Source of the DNA: Methylophilaceae bacterium
Lineage (GTDB): Bacteria; Pseudomonadota; Gammaproteobacteria; Burkholderiales; Methylophilaceae
Reading direction: 5' to 3'
Assembly (NCBI GenBank): GCA_011391175.1
Contig: JAABQZ010000007.1
Location: 1 to 49,798 of the forward strand
Length of the DNA stretch: 49,798 nt
The notes below the pieces were generated by a model, which was not told where the DNA came from, did not search any database, and saw only the letters and a list, made by a program, of their open reading frames with translations. Shown piece after piece: positions 37,916 to 47,299 of the stretch. The stretch's first letter is position 1. Every line of letters begins with the position of its first letter. A program made the position numbers and the translations under genes.

Positions 37916-39643
37916 TTAAAACACATGTTTTATTTGCAATTGCAAGGCCTGTAAACCCTTATATTCATTAGCATCCAGTACGTATGCTGCAACAATATTT
38001 TCTGGTAAATTTTCTGCATAATTAAAATAAATCGCGTCATATCTCTTTTTATCAGCGTGTGTACTGTCTTTCTCTAGAATGAGTTTTGAGTGCTTTTCGC
38101 CCAAAATACGCTGATTGATGACTTTGAAATTATCGCTAAAAACTGGCTGCGTAAAGCCTTGACCCCATACACCAGAAGCTAATATATTTGCGGTTTGCAG
38201 GTTCATATCCTGCACTTCTAAATGACCATCTGTTTCTAAAGTCGCCTGTAAATCTGCTTCTGTAAGCAAGCTTCGTGTCACCGCTTCAAATGCAGTTTGA
38301 AACGCTGCAAAATCAGCTTCGCGTATTGTCAAACCTGCAGCCATGGCGTGACCGCCGAACTTCAAAATTAAGTCGGGGTGTTGTTTAGTGACCAAGTCTA
38401 GAGCATCACGCAAGTGCAAGCTGGCAATTGAGCGGCCAGAACCTTTCAACAGTCGTCCATCTTTTGTATCTTGACCCGCATCAGCAAATACCAAAGTTGG
38501 CCGATGGTATTTTTCTTTTATCCTAGAGGCCAAAATACCAATCACACCTTGGTGATAATCGGCGCTATAAATGCTTAAGCTATATTGATTAGCCACTTCA
38601 ATATTTTCCAATGTGCTTAATGCGGTATCTTGCATATCTGCCTCAATATTGCGACGCTCCAAATTCAGATCATGTAATGTTTGCGCTTTTTGCATCGCAT
38701 CCGCCTCAGTTTCAGCAAGTAAGCAGGCGATACCAATACGCATATCATCTAGCCTACCTGCGGCATTGAGGCGCGGCCCGACATAAAAACCCAAATCTTG
38801 TGCAGTGACTTTTTCTGGTGCTTTTCCCGCAATTTTTAGCAGTGCAGTAATGCCTGCACAACATGCACCCGCACGAATCCTCCGTAACCCTTGTTCTACA
38901 AGGATACGGTTATTGGCGTCAAGCTTCACCAAATCTGCCACCGTGCCCAACGCAACCAAATCGAGTAACTCCGTCAAATTTGGCTCGGCTAAACTATGCT
39001 CAGTTTTTTTGGCAAAAACACCACGGCTTCTTAACTCTGCCCGTAGTGCCAGCAACACATAAAACATCACACCCACACCCGCTAAGTTTTTGCTTGGAAA
39101 ATCGCACCCTTGCTGATTTGGATTCACAATACAGGCAGCGTCAGGGGTAGTTTCTGCTGGCAAATGGTGGTCGGTAATCAGCACTTGTAAGCCCAATAAA
39201 TTTGCAGCTGCCACGCCATCCACACTGGCAATACCATTATCAACGGTGATTAAAATATCTGGTTTTAACGTGTTTGCTAGCGCTACAATTTCTGGCGTTA
39301 ACCCATAGCCATATTCAAAGCGATTGGGTACCAAAAAAGCCACATCGGCGCCCATACTTCGCAAGCCTTTTACTGCCACAGCCGTGGCGGTAGCACCATC
39401 GGCATCGTAATCGCCAATCACCAGTAGTTTTTTATTGGCTGCAATCGCGTCAGCCAGCAGCTTAGCCATGGTTAAATTATGACTGAGCTGCTCTGGCGGG
39501 ATAATGCCACTCAAGGAAGTCTCTAGCTCACTTTTCGTCAACACGCCACGTGCTGCATATAGCCTAGCCAGTAGCGGATGCGTGCCATCCGCAATCAATT
39601 CGCTGACAACTTTTTCATCAAAAACACGCTGTCTAATTTGCAT
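37916..39643 (-). CDS. recJ: Single-stranded-DNA exonuclease RecJ
   Basis: A 5'-3' ssDNA exonuclease in recombination and mismatch repair. 575 residues, as in E. coli (577). DHH-family motifs: IGDYDADGATAT near 82-93, VDNGIAS, and ITDHHLPAE near 155-165. The DHHA1 domain has GGHAMAAGLTI. The ATG at 39643 has an AGGG ribosome-binding site six nt upstream and lies 1 nt after the stop of the preceding small gene, indicating coupling. The extended reading from 39664 is rejected. Confidence 0.96.
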   Translation of the reverse strand: MQIRQRVFDEKVVSELIADGTHPLLARLYAARGVLTKSELETSLSGIIPPEQLSHNLTMAKLLADAIAANKKLLVIGDYDADGATATAVAVKGLRSMGADVAFLVPNRFEYGYGLTPEIVALANTLKPDILITVDNGIASVDGVAAANLLGLQVLITDHHLPAETTPDAACIVNPNQQGCDFPSKNLAGVGVMFYVLLALRAELRSRGVFAKKTEHSLAEPNLTELLDLVALGTVADLVKLDANNRILVEQGLRRIRAGACCAGITALLKIAGKAPEKVTAQDLGFYVGPRLNAAGRLDDMRIGIACLLAETEADAMQKAQTLHDLNLERRNIEADMQDTALSTLENIEVANQYSLSIYSADYHQGVIGILASRIKEKYHRPTLVFADAGQDTKDGRLLKGSGRSIASLHLRDALDLVTKQHPDLILKFGGHAMAAGLTIREADFAAFQTAFEAVTRSLLTEADLQATLETDGHLEVQDMNLQTANILASGVWGQGFTQPVFSDNFKVINQRILGEKHSKLILEKDSTHADKKRYDAIYFNYAENLPENIVAAYVLDANEYKGLQALQLQIKHVF

Positions 39644-39644
39644 A

Positions 39645-40133
39645 TTAACCCTGCCCACCGCCATAGCACCAAATACTGTTTACTGCCGGCAAACCTTTAG
39701 TCTCGCGCATTTGATTGATGGGGTGTGCAAACAGCAGCATTTGCAGTTCATTAGTAAAACTTGCCCATTTGATTGCACCCTCGCCCGTGGGTAGAAATGC
39801 ACTGATGTCTTTATTGACAGCATTTTCTGCCAGGCTTGTTTCAATGTTGGGGTTAGATAACAACTTTAAAAACCATTGATTTTCATGCCAAAAAAAACTT
39901 AAATTATCCGCCTCAAAGTGCTTATTTAATGTGCCTGTCAGGGCGCTTATTTCTTCAACCTCCAAAGGTAATGGCACTGGTGCTGCCAAACTGAAAGTAT
40001 CGCGCTGCAACACCAAATGCACAGGCGCTGCATATAGCCAATAGCCGCTGCTTGCGTCATTTCCAAGCTGCCGCCAAGCTAACGCTGCATTCACCAGTTT
40101 GGGTTGGAGCAGTTGTTTAATAAAGGAAAGCAT
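39645..40133 (-). CDS. Short relative of a betaproteobacterial protein often encoded before recJ
   Basis: 162 residues, with segments WRQLGNDASSGYWLYAAPVHL, LNKHFEADNLSFFWHENQWFLKL and NELQMLLFAHPINQMRETKG ending in VNSIWCYGGG. I recognise this as resembling a family (sometimes annotated as phosphoglycerate mutase-like) of roughly 300 residues, of which only the part up to the WxGGG motif is present here. It is therefore either a naturally short form or C-terminally truncated at the recJ junction. It has no signal peptide or membrane helix. Function is not assigned. Confidence 0.65.
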   Translation of the reverse strand: MLSFIKQLLQPKLVNAALAWRQLGNDASSGYWLYAAPVHLVLQRDTFSLAAPVPLPLEVEEISALTGTLNKHFEADNLSFFWHENQWFLKLLSNPNIETSLAENAVNKDISAFLPTGEGAIKWASFTNELQMLLFAHPINQMRETKGLPAVNSIWCYGGGQG

Positions 40134-40175
40134 GTAGCTATTTTAGCATTGATGCTACCAGCTTACTCCCAATAA

Positions 40176-40199
40176 AAAAGCCACCTTGCGGTGGCTTTT
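40176..40199. terminator. Rho-independent terminator
   Basis: AAAAGCCACC, loop TTGC, GGTGGCTTTT. It lies after the glycine-zipper gene (minus strand, ending at 40215) and before the recJ-upstream gene, so it ends the former transcript. Confidence 0.87.
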
Positions 40200-40214
40200 C
40201 TACTTACCTAGCTA

Positions 40215-40856
40215 TTACCAGTACTTACGGTCGTTATGTTTATGATGACCATTCTTATGACCACGACCTTTATTGTCGTTATAGCGTGCTGGTTGATACA
40301 CCACGGCTGGTCTGTAAACCACATTCGTCACATAACCATTTGGCCTTACTTCAACGTGTACAGGAATATAACGGCCTGGATCTTGATCTGTTACTGTCGA
40401 ATATTGACGACCGTTATACTCGTAACTCACTAAATAACCCGCAGGCACTTGGTGCCAATTATCCACCGTCACACAGCTTTCTACTGGGCGTGTTTCCACA
40501 CGCTCACGCCCACGGCTATCACGACCATTATTATCATAACGGTCACCAATGACCGCACCTAAGCCAGCACCAAGTGCCGCCGTTGCAATACGACCATTCC
40601 CGCCACCAAATCGGCTACCAACTAAACCACCCGCTACACCACCAATAATGGCACCTGTGTTAGAGCGTTGTGGCGCTTCGTAATAACTTTCACGCACATA
40701 TTCTGTACGACATTCTTGACGTGGTGTATTCACACGTTCAAATTGTGGCGTAACCGCTGTTACACGACCGCGGTCTTCATAAGCATCTTCATGGCCTGCT
40801 AACGCAGGTGCAGAAACTGTCGCAGCAATTAAACCAATCAATAATGTTTGACGCAT
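40215..40856 (-). CDS. Exported glycine-zipper protein
   Basis: 213 residues. Signal peptide MRQTLLIGLIAATVSAPALA. A glycine-zipper 2TM-type segment lies at about 68-103 (GAIIGGVAGGLVGSRFGGG, AALGAGLGAVIGD), which usually packs against or into the outer membrane. A Cys pair (C in RQECRTEY and VESCVTV) could form a disulphide. The C-terminus is rich in His, Lys, Asn and Arg (GHKNGHHKHNDRKYW), suggesting metal or surface binding. AAGGAG precedes the ATG. It is related to the SlyB/YMGG-like group. Its transcription diverges from the pentapeptide gene. Confidence 0.85.
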   Translation of the reverse strand: MRQTLLIGLIAATVSAPALAGHEDAYEDRGRVTAVTPQFERVNTPRQECRTEYVRESYYEAPQRSNTGAIIGGVAGGLVGSRFGGGNGRIATAALGAGLGAVIGDRYDNNGRDSRGRERVETRPVESCVTVDNWHQVPAGYLVSYEYNGRQYSTVTDQDPGRYIPVHVEVRPNGYVTNVVYRPAVVYQPARYNDNKGRGHKNGHHKHNDRKYW

Positions 40857-41157
40857 TTTAAATCTCCTTGGGTTGTCTGCTTTTTATTGCAGCAGATGTG
40901 CCTAAAACGAGCCTAAATTGACTTTGCCGACTAAGCGCTTCAGATTAATGATTTTACTTAGTTGGTGTCATATCGATTTTTTGTAAGCAAACTTCATCCT
41001 GAACGACTAAACATCAAGCTTTGATGGCTAGAAGCCATTGATTATTCACTCTGTGACTTGATATTTTCACTGTGTGACTTGAGTTACTGTAGCAAGTTTT
41101 TAAGCGCCTATACTGGCAACACATGCTGCAATAGGCAGAAATTTTCGGAGAAGTGCC
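40857..41157. promoter_or_regulatory. Divergent intergenic region with 17-bp direct repeats
   Basis: A 301-nt gene-free stretch between the glycine-zipper and pentapeptide genes. It holds two nearly identical 17-mers, TTCACTCTGTGACTTGA (41045-41061) and TTCACTGTGTGACTTGA (41066-41082), 21 bp apart, that is, two helical turns. Each contains a TGTGA half-site of the Crp/Fnr kind. GGAG precedes the pentapeptide ATG. I see no gene in it. Confidence 0.55.
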
Positions 41158-42066
41158 ATGAAACATATCAGACAAGTATTTGCTGTAACTGCGCTCACTT
41201 TTAGCTGCGTTAGTTATGCTGCCGAGATGGATAAAATGGGTGAACAGAAGCCAGAAGTCGAGCGCACAAAAATAAGTCAAGTCGAAGCACTTAAGCAGAT
41301 TGAAAGTAAAGGCTGTGATTTAAGTAACAAGGATGCAGGTTATCTAATCTTTAACGGGCTAGATTTACGCCACTGTAATTTAGAAAACGTCGGTTTTTTT
41401 GGCGCCGAGCTGATGGGTGCTAATTTAAGCGGGACCAATATGAAAAACAGCTATTTAAACTTGGCCAGATTAGAAAATGCCAATTTAAGCAAAGCAAATT
41501 TAACTAACGCCACTATCTTTCAGGCAATTTTTGACAAAACTAACTTTGCTGGTGCCAACCTCACCAACGCGCGCATGATAGGCACGTTGGGTAACGTAGA
41601 CATGAGTAATGCCACCATTAAAAGTGGTCGCTTTGGTTTAGATATTGGCAATCAGCCCATGGGGGCCATGCGCTTTGATGCGATTGGCGGCAATTTCTCA
41701 AACACCAACTTCGAAGGCGCAGACATTAATCGTAGCAACTTTAGGTTTGCCAATTTGCGCGGAGCGAACTTTCGCAATGCCGATTTGTTTCGTGCCGACT
41801 TTAGTAAGGCTGATTTAACAGGCGCAGATATTACTGGCGCCAAAATGGGCGAAGCGGTGCTAGATGAAACAATTATGACCGATGTAGAGGGCTTAGAAGC
41901 AATTAAAGGTTATGACGAGGCAAAAGGCAAATGCATCAATTGCACTGTTGTCGCTACAACGCCCACAAATGAGGTGGCGCCAGAATTAAAGAAGTTAAGT
42001 AGGTTAGATTTAATCAATGGCGAAAACCCTGCCAAAAACCTATGCTGGCAGGGTGCCAGATTTTAA
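41158..42066 (+). CDS. Exported pentapeptide-repeat protein
   Basis: 302 residues. The signal peptide ends near VSYAAE. A right-handed beta-helix of A(N/D)LXX repeats runs from about residue 60 to 235 (ANLSGTN, ANLSKANLTNATIF, ANLRGANFRNADLFRADF, ADLTGADITGAKM), interrupted near 140-175. N-terminal Cys residues (KGCDLSNK, LRHCNL) and the C-terminal KCINC could form disulphides or bind metal. It is probably periplasmic. No enzymatic motif is visible. It converges with a Crp/Fnr gene, with 12 nt between stops. Confidence 0.9.
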   Translation: MKHIRQVFAVTALTFSCVSYAAEMDKMGEQKPEVERTKISQVEALKQIESKGCDLSNKDAGYLIFNGLDLRHCNLENVGFFGAELMGANLSGTNMKNSYLNLARLENANLSKANLTNATIFQAIFDKTNFAGANLTNARMIGTLGNVDMSNATIKSGRFGLDIGNQPMGAMRFDAIGGNFSNTNFEGADINRSNFRFANLRGANFRNADLFRADFSKADLTGADITGAKMGEAVLDETIMTDVEGLEAIKGYDEAKGKCINCTVVATTPTNEVAPELKKLSRLDLINGENPAKNLCWQGARF

Positions 42067-42078
42067 CTATTACCTCTC

Positions 42079-42735
42079 TCAACTACTGGCTAATTTCTCC
42101 AGCTTCGCGCGGTCACTAATCTCCACATGGCCGCGCCCAAGCGCCACCCAGCCTTTTTGCTCAAAACGTTTTAGCTGGCGGCTGACCACCTCACGCGCCG
42201 TACCCAGCTCATCGGCAATTAACTGATGCGTACGATTAATCGTCTCTGTGCCGGCGTCTAGTAACAGCTTGGCCAAACGCGCATCTAGGCTGTGAAATGC
42301 CACCTCGTCTAACAATACAATTAAATCACTAATCAGTGCGCCATAATTGGTCATCACAAAAGTACGAAACACTTTTGAATCTATCATCAGCTGATTAAAA
42401 GCAGACGATGGAATAATCACATCTCGAATCGGCTGCTCGACTATTGTGGATGCAGGATAATTGCTGTTACCTAATAAACAAGTGGTGGTAATAACGCAAG
42501 TTTCGCCAGCTGCTACGCGATACAGCAAAATCTCGCGCCCGGATGACGACATTTTGTATACCCGCGATTGACCTGCAAGCCGCATCACATAAGCCCCGCA
42601 GGCACCGCCTTCTCGATAGCCAATGGTGCCGATTGGCGCCTCTACAATGCGTGCAGATTTGCTTAAAATCTCACGCGCACTTGACTCTAAGGCCAATAGT
42701 GGTGGGAAATGCTGAAGCCAATTTAAATCGTCCAA
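42079..42735 (-). CDS. Crp/Fnr-family transcriptional regulator
   Basis: 218 residues. A cyclic-nucleotide-binding-like sensory domain (about 15-120) contains GGACGAYVMRLAGQSRVYKMS and GREILLYRVAAGETCVITTTCLLG, with several Cys residues but no Fnr-type N-terminal Cys cluster. The C-terminal HTH_CRP (about 148-212) includes TRTHQLIADELG-like and REVVSRQLKRFEQKGW recognition segments. It is likely to respond to redox, nitric oxide or a similar signal rather than cAMP; this is inference. TGTGA direct repeats upstream of the neighbouring pentapeptide gene are possible targets. Confidence 0.91.
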   Translation of the reverse strand: MDDLNWLQHFPPLLALESSAREILSKSARIVEAPIGTIGYREGGACGAYVMRLAGQSRVYKMSSSGREILLYRVAAGETCVITTTCLLGNSNYPASTIVEQPIRDVIIPSSAFNQLMIDSKVFRTFVMTNYGALISDLIVLLDEVAFHSLDARLAKLLLDAGTETINRTHQLIADELGTAREVVSRQLKRFEQKGWVALGRGHVEISDRAKLEKLASS

Positions 42736-42838
42736 TTTCTGCTCCCCAAATAACTTATTTTTTTTACATATATCAACTTATATTTATTAATCAAGCCCGC
42801 TTGTTGAAAAGGCGCACTTGCAACATTTCAAACCATGC

Positions 42839-44311
42839 CTAATCAGCAATCAAACGCTTTACCATTTCTAACCCAAAACCGACGCCAAAACCGTTCACAT
42901 CACTCTGCACTGCACCTAAACCACCTTTGCGGTTAGTGCTGGACAAATCGGCATGACACCAAGCCACATCATTTTCGATAAATTTACCCATGAAACGCGT
43001 AGCATGCATGTGGTCACCACCACCCTCTAAGGTACATTGTTTAATGTCGGCAATATCACTATCTAAGTCGCTATCCATATCCTCTTCATATGGAAAAGCG
43101 ACAATACGCTCACCAGCTGCAGCGCCTGCACCCATTGCCTTGCAAGCCAACTCTGCACGATTTGCAATGACCCCACTCATGCGATCGGTCACCGCAACCG
43201 CCATGCTACCAGTGAGTGTCGCATAATCTAAAATCACATCAGGCCTTTGTCTGCTTGCCAAAGTCAACGTATCTGCCAACACCATGCGGCCTTCCGCATC
43301 AGTATGCACAATCTCAATGGTCATGCCATTGAGTGCAGTCACCACATCGTTTTGTTTATAGGCCAATGGACCAATATGATTTTGCGCAATTGCCAGCCAA
43401 CAATCCAATTTTACGGGTAATTGTTGCTGTGTTGCTGCCAGCAGAACACCCAGTGCAACCGCGCTGCCGTTCATGTCTTCATGCATGCCTTGCATATATT
43501 TAGCTGGTTTTAGATTGTGCCCACCTGTATCAAAACAAATGCCTTTGCCGACTAAAGCAATATGTTTTTTGACTTTTTTTGGCTGGTAAGTCAGATGAAC
43601 AATCGCCGCATCCATCGGTTCGCTGCCTTGACCCACGGCGTAAAACGCACCCGCACCCATTTTTTTCAAGGTCGGCATATCAAACTCTTCCCATGCCCAC
43701 CCGTGTTCTTTAGCGAGCTTTTTTACTTTCTCACGATAAATCGTTGGTGTTAGCTCATTAGGTGGCAGCATAGTTAGGCTACGACACAGCGTGTTGCCGG
43801 CCACACGGGCATTCACATAACCGTAATCGTGATTGGCCTTGTGACCATAAATACTGATAGTTTTTAGTGGTTTAGATTTGTTGTCATGCTTATTTTTGGC
43901 ACCTTTGCGGCTAGGTAGCTCAGCCGCATTTACCGTCACCACATAATAAGCGGCACAGGCATTGGCCTCGCGCTCGGCATCCGAACCAAACACACAAATG
44001 GCTAAAGCTTCAGGCTTTTCATCCAGCAAAGGCTTAACTGCTTTGCGCAGCAAGCTATGCTTTTGAAACATAGTCAGCGTTTCATCCAAAATGACAAAAC
44101 TGCCCATACTGCCGTTAGGCAATTCGCAAGTCACTGGGCTCTTATTTAATTCTTTAAATTTGCCTTGACTACGCATCAGTTTATTACTGAGGATTTCAGC
44201 AAAAGGATGGTTATTTTCTACTTTTTCATTCAGCGCAAAAAGTATGTGCTTTTCTGAAATTAACATATTTTCGCTGTAAATCGCTGTATTTTGTGATAAT
44301 TTTAACGACAT
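42839..44311 (-). CDS. M17-family leucyl aminopeptidase
   Basis: 490 residues, cytoplasmic metallo-aminopeptidase. The two-metal site is conserved: K and D in GKGICFDTGG (about 253-262), the catalytic Lys in NLKP, D in HEDMNGSA, and D, E and R in the signature HTDAEGRMVLADTL (about 335-348). The DTGGHNLKP form differs from DSGGISIKP of classical PepA, placing it in a side branch of M17. It is a single gene, divergent from aceE. Confidence 0.92.
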   Translation of the reverse strand: MSLKLSQNTAIYSENMLISEKHILFALNEKVENNHPFAEILSNKLMRSQGKFKELNKSPVTCELPNGSMGSFVILDETLTMFQKHSLLRKAVKPLLDEKPEALAICVFGSDAEREANACAAYYVVTVNAAELPSRKGAKNKHDNKSKPLKTISIYGHKANHDYGYVNARVAGNTLCRSLTMLPPNELTPTIYREKVKKLAKEHGWAWEEFDMPTLKKMGAGAFYAVGQGSEPMDAAIVHLTYQPKKVKKHIALVGKGICFDTGGHNLKPAKYMQGMHEDMNGSAVALGVLLAATQQQLPVKLDCWLAIAQNHIGPLAYKQNDVVTALNGMTIEIVHTDAEGRMVLADTLTLASRQRPDVILDYATLTGSMAVAVTDRMSGVIANRAELACKAMGAGAAAGERIVAFPYEEDMDSDLDSDIADIKQCTLEGGGDHMHATRFMGKFIENDVAWCHADLSSTNRKGGLGAVQSDVNGFGVGFGLEMVKRLIAD

Positions 44312-44492
44312 TTATTAACCTTTAACTCTTATATAAAATCTAAGACAACATTAGCAAATCTATAGTTTTTTGTGTTTAAGCACCCTATTTTAACTTGACC
44401 AAAATGCCTAAAAAAGCCACACTACTACCTTTAATAGCGGCACCAAGTAATAGCAATACTTTATAGAACATTCATTTTCACGTTTAGTTGCA

Positions 44493-44583
44493 GCACCTAA
44501 AAACCGGCGCCTAAAAACCAAAGTATAACTATTCGAATTATACGCGCAGCAAACGAACTGTTGTTAGAACGCGCAATTGCGCG
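44493..44583 (+). promoter_or_regulatory. aceE upstream region with tandem repeat and palindromes
   Basis: The 291-nt gap before aceE holds a 14-bp tandem repeat (GCACCTAAAAACCG, then GCGCCTAAAAACCA, 44493-44520), an inverted repeat GTATAA/TTATAC (44523-44543), and the perfect palindrome CGCGCAATTGCGCG (44570-44583) just before the ribosome-binding site. These are candidate control sites for pyruvate dehydrogenase. No clear -35/-10 pair was found. Confidence 0.45.
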
Positions 44584-44602
44584 CAACGGAGAAATCTCAC
44601 GC

Positions 44603-47272
44603 ATGGCAATAAATCAGCAAGTTGGCTTAACTGAAACAGACGCACAAGAGACACAAGAATGGCTTGACGCCCTGCTGTCTGTCATTGAAAACGAAGGTAC
44701 AGAACGCGCCCACTTTTTACTTGAGGCAATGATTGATACTGCACGCCGCTCTGGCAGCAACTTGCCTTACAATGCAACAACCGCCTACCTAAACACCATT
44801 CCCACCCACTTGCAGCAACGCTTACCGGGCGACCCAGAAATGGAGCGCCGTGTGCGCGCTCTAATACGCTGGAATGCGATTATGACTGTGTTGCGCGCCA
44901 ACGAAAAATCACCTGGCGTGGGTGGTCATATTGCCAGTTTTCAGTCCGCCGCTACCTTGTATGACACAGGCTTTAACTATTTCTTCCGTGCGCCAAATGA
45001 GAATTTTGGCGGTGACTGCATCTATTTTCAGGGACACTCTTCACCCGGTGTCTATGCCCGCGCTTTCTTAGAAGGCCGTTTTACTGAAGAACAAATGGAC
45101 AACTTCCGTCAAGAGACTGGCGGTAATGGCTTATCAAGTTACCCGCACCCTTGGTTAATGCCAGATTTTTGGCAGTTTCCAACTGTGTCTATGGGCTTAG
45201 GCCCTTTGGCAGGCATTTACCAAGCACGCTTTTTAAAATACATGCACAACCGCGGTATTGCAGATACGAGTGATCGTAAAGTTTGGGTGTTCTGCGGCGA
45301 TGGTGAAATGGATGAGCCTGAATCGCAAGGTGCGATTTCATTGGCCGCACGTGAAGGTCTAGACAACTTAATTTTTGTCATCAACTGCAACTTACAGCGC
45401 TTAGATGGCCCAGTACGCGGCAATGGCAAAATTATTCAAGAGCTGGAGTCTAACTTCCGCGGTGCGGGCTGGAATGCCATTAAAGTGGTGTGGGGTTCAT
45501 ATTGGGATCCGCTATTGGCAATGGATAAGGATGGCTTGCTTAAAAAACGCATGGAAGAATGCGTGGATGGTGAATACCAAAACTTTAAAGCTAAAGGTGG
45601 CGCTTACACGCGCGAGCACTTCTTTGGTAAATATCCAGAATTAAAAGAAATGGTGGCGGCGATGTCTGACCAAGACATTTGGCGCCTCAATCGTGGTGGA
45701 CACGATCCGCATAAAGTCTACGCAGCCTACCATGCAGCAGTAAATCACAAAGGCCAGCCGACTGTGATTTTAGCCAAAACAGTAAAAGGCTACGGCATGG
45801 GCGAAGCAGGCGAAGGCCAAAACATCACCCATCAGCAAAAAAGCATGGATATTGAATCGCTGAAAAAATTCCGCGATCGTTTTGACTTGCCGTTAACTGA
45901 CGAACAAGTTGAAAACTTATCGTTCTACAAACCAGCTGATGACAGCCCAGAAATGAAGTATATGGCGGAACGTCGTGATGCCATGGGTGGCTTTGTGCCA
46001 CAACGTCGTCGCAAAGGTAACGATCTTAAAGTGCCAGATTTAGCTGCTTTTGACAACATGCTCACCGCCACGGGTGAGCGTGAAATCTCGACCACCATGG
46101 CATTTGTGCGTATTTTATCGACACTGGTGCGCGATAAAGAAATTGGCAAGTACATCGTACCGATTGTGCCAGACGAGGCGCGTACTTTTGGCATGGAAGG
46201 CATGTTCCGTCAATTGGGTATTTACTCATCTGTTGGTCAGTTGTACGAGCCAATGGACTCTGACCAAGTGATGTATTACAAAGAATCAAAAACTGGCCAG
46301 ATTTTAGAAGAAGGCATTAACGAAGCGGGCTCGTTCGCAAGCTGGCTAGCCGCCGCGACTTCATACAGCGTCACCGGCACGCAAATGATCCCGTTCTATA
46401 TTTATTACTCAATGTTTGGTTTCCAACGTATTGGTGACTTGGCTTGGATGGCGGGTGATAGTCGTGCACGTGGTTTCTTGCTGGGTGCAACCGCAGGCAG
46501 AACCACACTCAATGGTGAAGGCTTACAGCACGAAGATGGTCACAGTCATTTGATGTCGGCCCTGATACCAAACTGCGTTTCTTACGACCCAACGTTTTCT
46601 TATGAATTAGCCGTCATTATTCAAGAAGGTTTGCGTCGCATGGTGCAAAACCAAGAGGATGTGTATTACTACATCACCTTGATGAACGAGAATTACACCC
46701 ACCCAGAAATGCCAAAAGGCGCTGAGGCTGGAATCCTAAAAGGTATGTACAACTTTAGTAAATCTAAAGCTAAAGGCGAAAAAGTGCAACTGATGGGCAG
46801 TGGCGTGATTTTGCGTGAAGTGATTGCGGCAGCCGAATTGCTAGAAAAAGACTGGGGCGTATCAGCCGATGTGTGGAGCGCAACCAGCTTCACAGAGTTG
46901 CGCCGTGAAGGATTAGATTGCGAACGCTGGAATATGCTGAACCCAGAAAAACCACAAAGACTGAGCTATGTTGCACAATGCTTAAAAGATGCGGCTGGCC
47001 CAGTGATTGCCTCGACCGACTACATGAAAAGCTTTGCCGAGCAAATTGCACGCTTTGTGCCAAACAATTTTGTGGCATTGGGTACTGATGGTTATGGCCG
47101 CTCTGATAGTCGCGAAGCGTTGCGCGACTTTTTTGAGGTGAATCGCTACTATGTGGTGGTAGCCGCATTAAAAGCGCTGAGCGATGAAGGAAAATTGCCC
47201 GCCGCTAAAGTAGCTGAAGCGGTTAAAAAATATAAATTAAACAGCAACAAACCAAACCCGACCAGCATTTAA
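44603..47272 (+). CDS. aceE: Pyruvate dehydrogenase E1 component
   Basis: The homodimeric thiamine-diphosphate E1 that decarboxylates pyruvate and acetylates the lipoyl group of E2. 889 residues (887 in E. coli). The ThDP-binding motif GDGEMDEPES begins near residue 233 and ends with NCNLQRLDGPVRGNGK. HASFQSAA-like SFQSAATLYDTGFNYFF, LEDGHSH-type HEDGHSH and DGYGRSDSR are further E1 landmarks. The ATG at 44603 with GGAG 14-17 nt upstream is preferred over a TTG at 44561. aceF follows after 27 nt. In this pathway it supplies acetyl-CoA. Confidence 0.97.
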   Translation: MAINQQVGLTETDAQETQEWLDALLSVIENEGTERAHFLLEAMIDTARRSGSNLPYNATTAYLNTIPTHLQQRLPGDPEMERRVRALIRWNAIMTVLRANEKSPGVGGHIASFQSAATLYDTGFNYFFRAPNENFGGDCIYFQGHSSPGVYARAFLEGRFTEEQMDNFRQETGGNGLSSYPHPWLMPDFWQFPTVSMGLGPLAGIYQARFLKYMHNRGIADTSDRKVWVFCGDGEMDEPESQGAISLAAREGLDNLIFVINCNLQRLDGPVRGNGKIIQELESNFRGAGWNAIKVVWGSYWDPLLAMDKDGLLKKRMEECVDGEYQNFKAKGGAYTREHFFGKYPELKEMVAAMSDQDIWRLNRGGHDPHKVYAAYHAAVNHKGQPTVILAKTVKGYGMGEAGEGQNITHQQKSMDIESLKKFRDRFDLPLTDEQVENLSFYKPADDSPEMKYMAERRDAMGGFVPQRRRKGNDLKVPDLAAFDNMLTATGEREISTTMAFVRILSTLVRDKEIGKYIVPIVPDEARTFGMEGMFRQLGIYSSVGQLYEPMDSDQVMYYKESKTGQILEEGINEAGSFASWLAAATSYSVTGTQMIPFYIYYSMFGFQRIGDLAWMAGDSRARGFLLGATAGRTTLNGEGLQHEDGHSHLMSALIPNCVSYDPTFSYELAVIIQEGLRRMVQNQEDVYYYITLMNENYTHPEMPKGAEAGILKGMYNFSKSKAKGEKVQLMGSGVILREVIAAAELLEKDWGVSADVWSATSFTELRREGLDCERWNMLNPEKPQRLSYVAQCLKDAAGPVIASTDYMKSFAEQIARFVPNNFVALGTDGYGRSDSREALRDFFEVNRYYVVVAALKALSDEGKLPAAKVAEAVKKYKLNSNKPNPTSI

Positions 47273-47299
47273 ACACATGGCATTTAAGGGCATTTAAAC

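Noticed and set aside
44327-44338. A further GntR-type operator (TCTTATATAAAA) upstream of the aminopeptidase gene
   Set aside because: Only one arm matches, the region is AT-rich and there is no second site.
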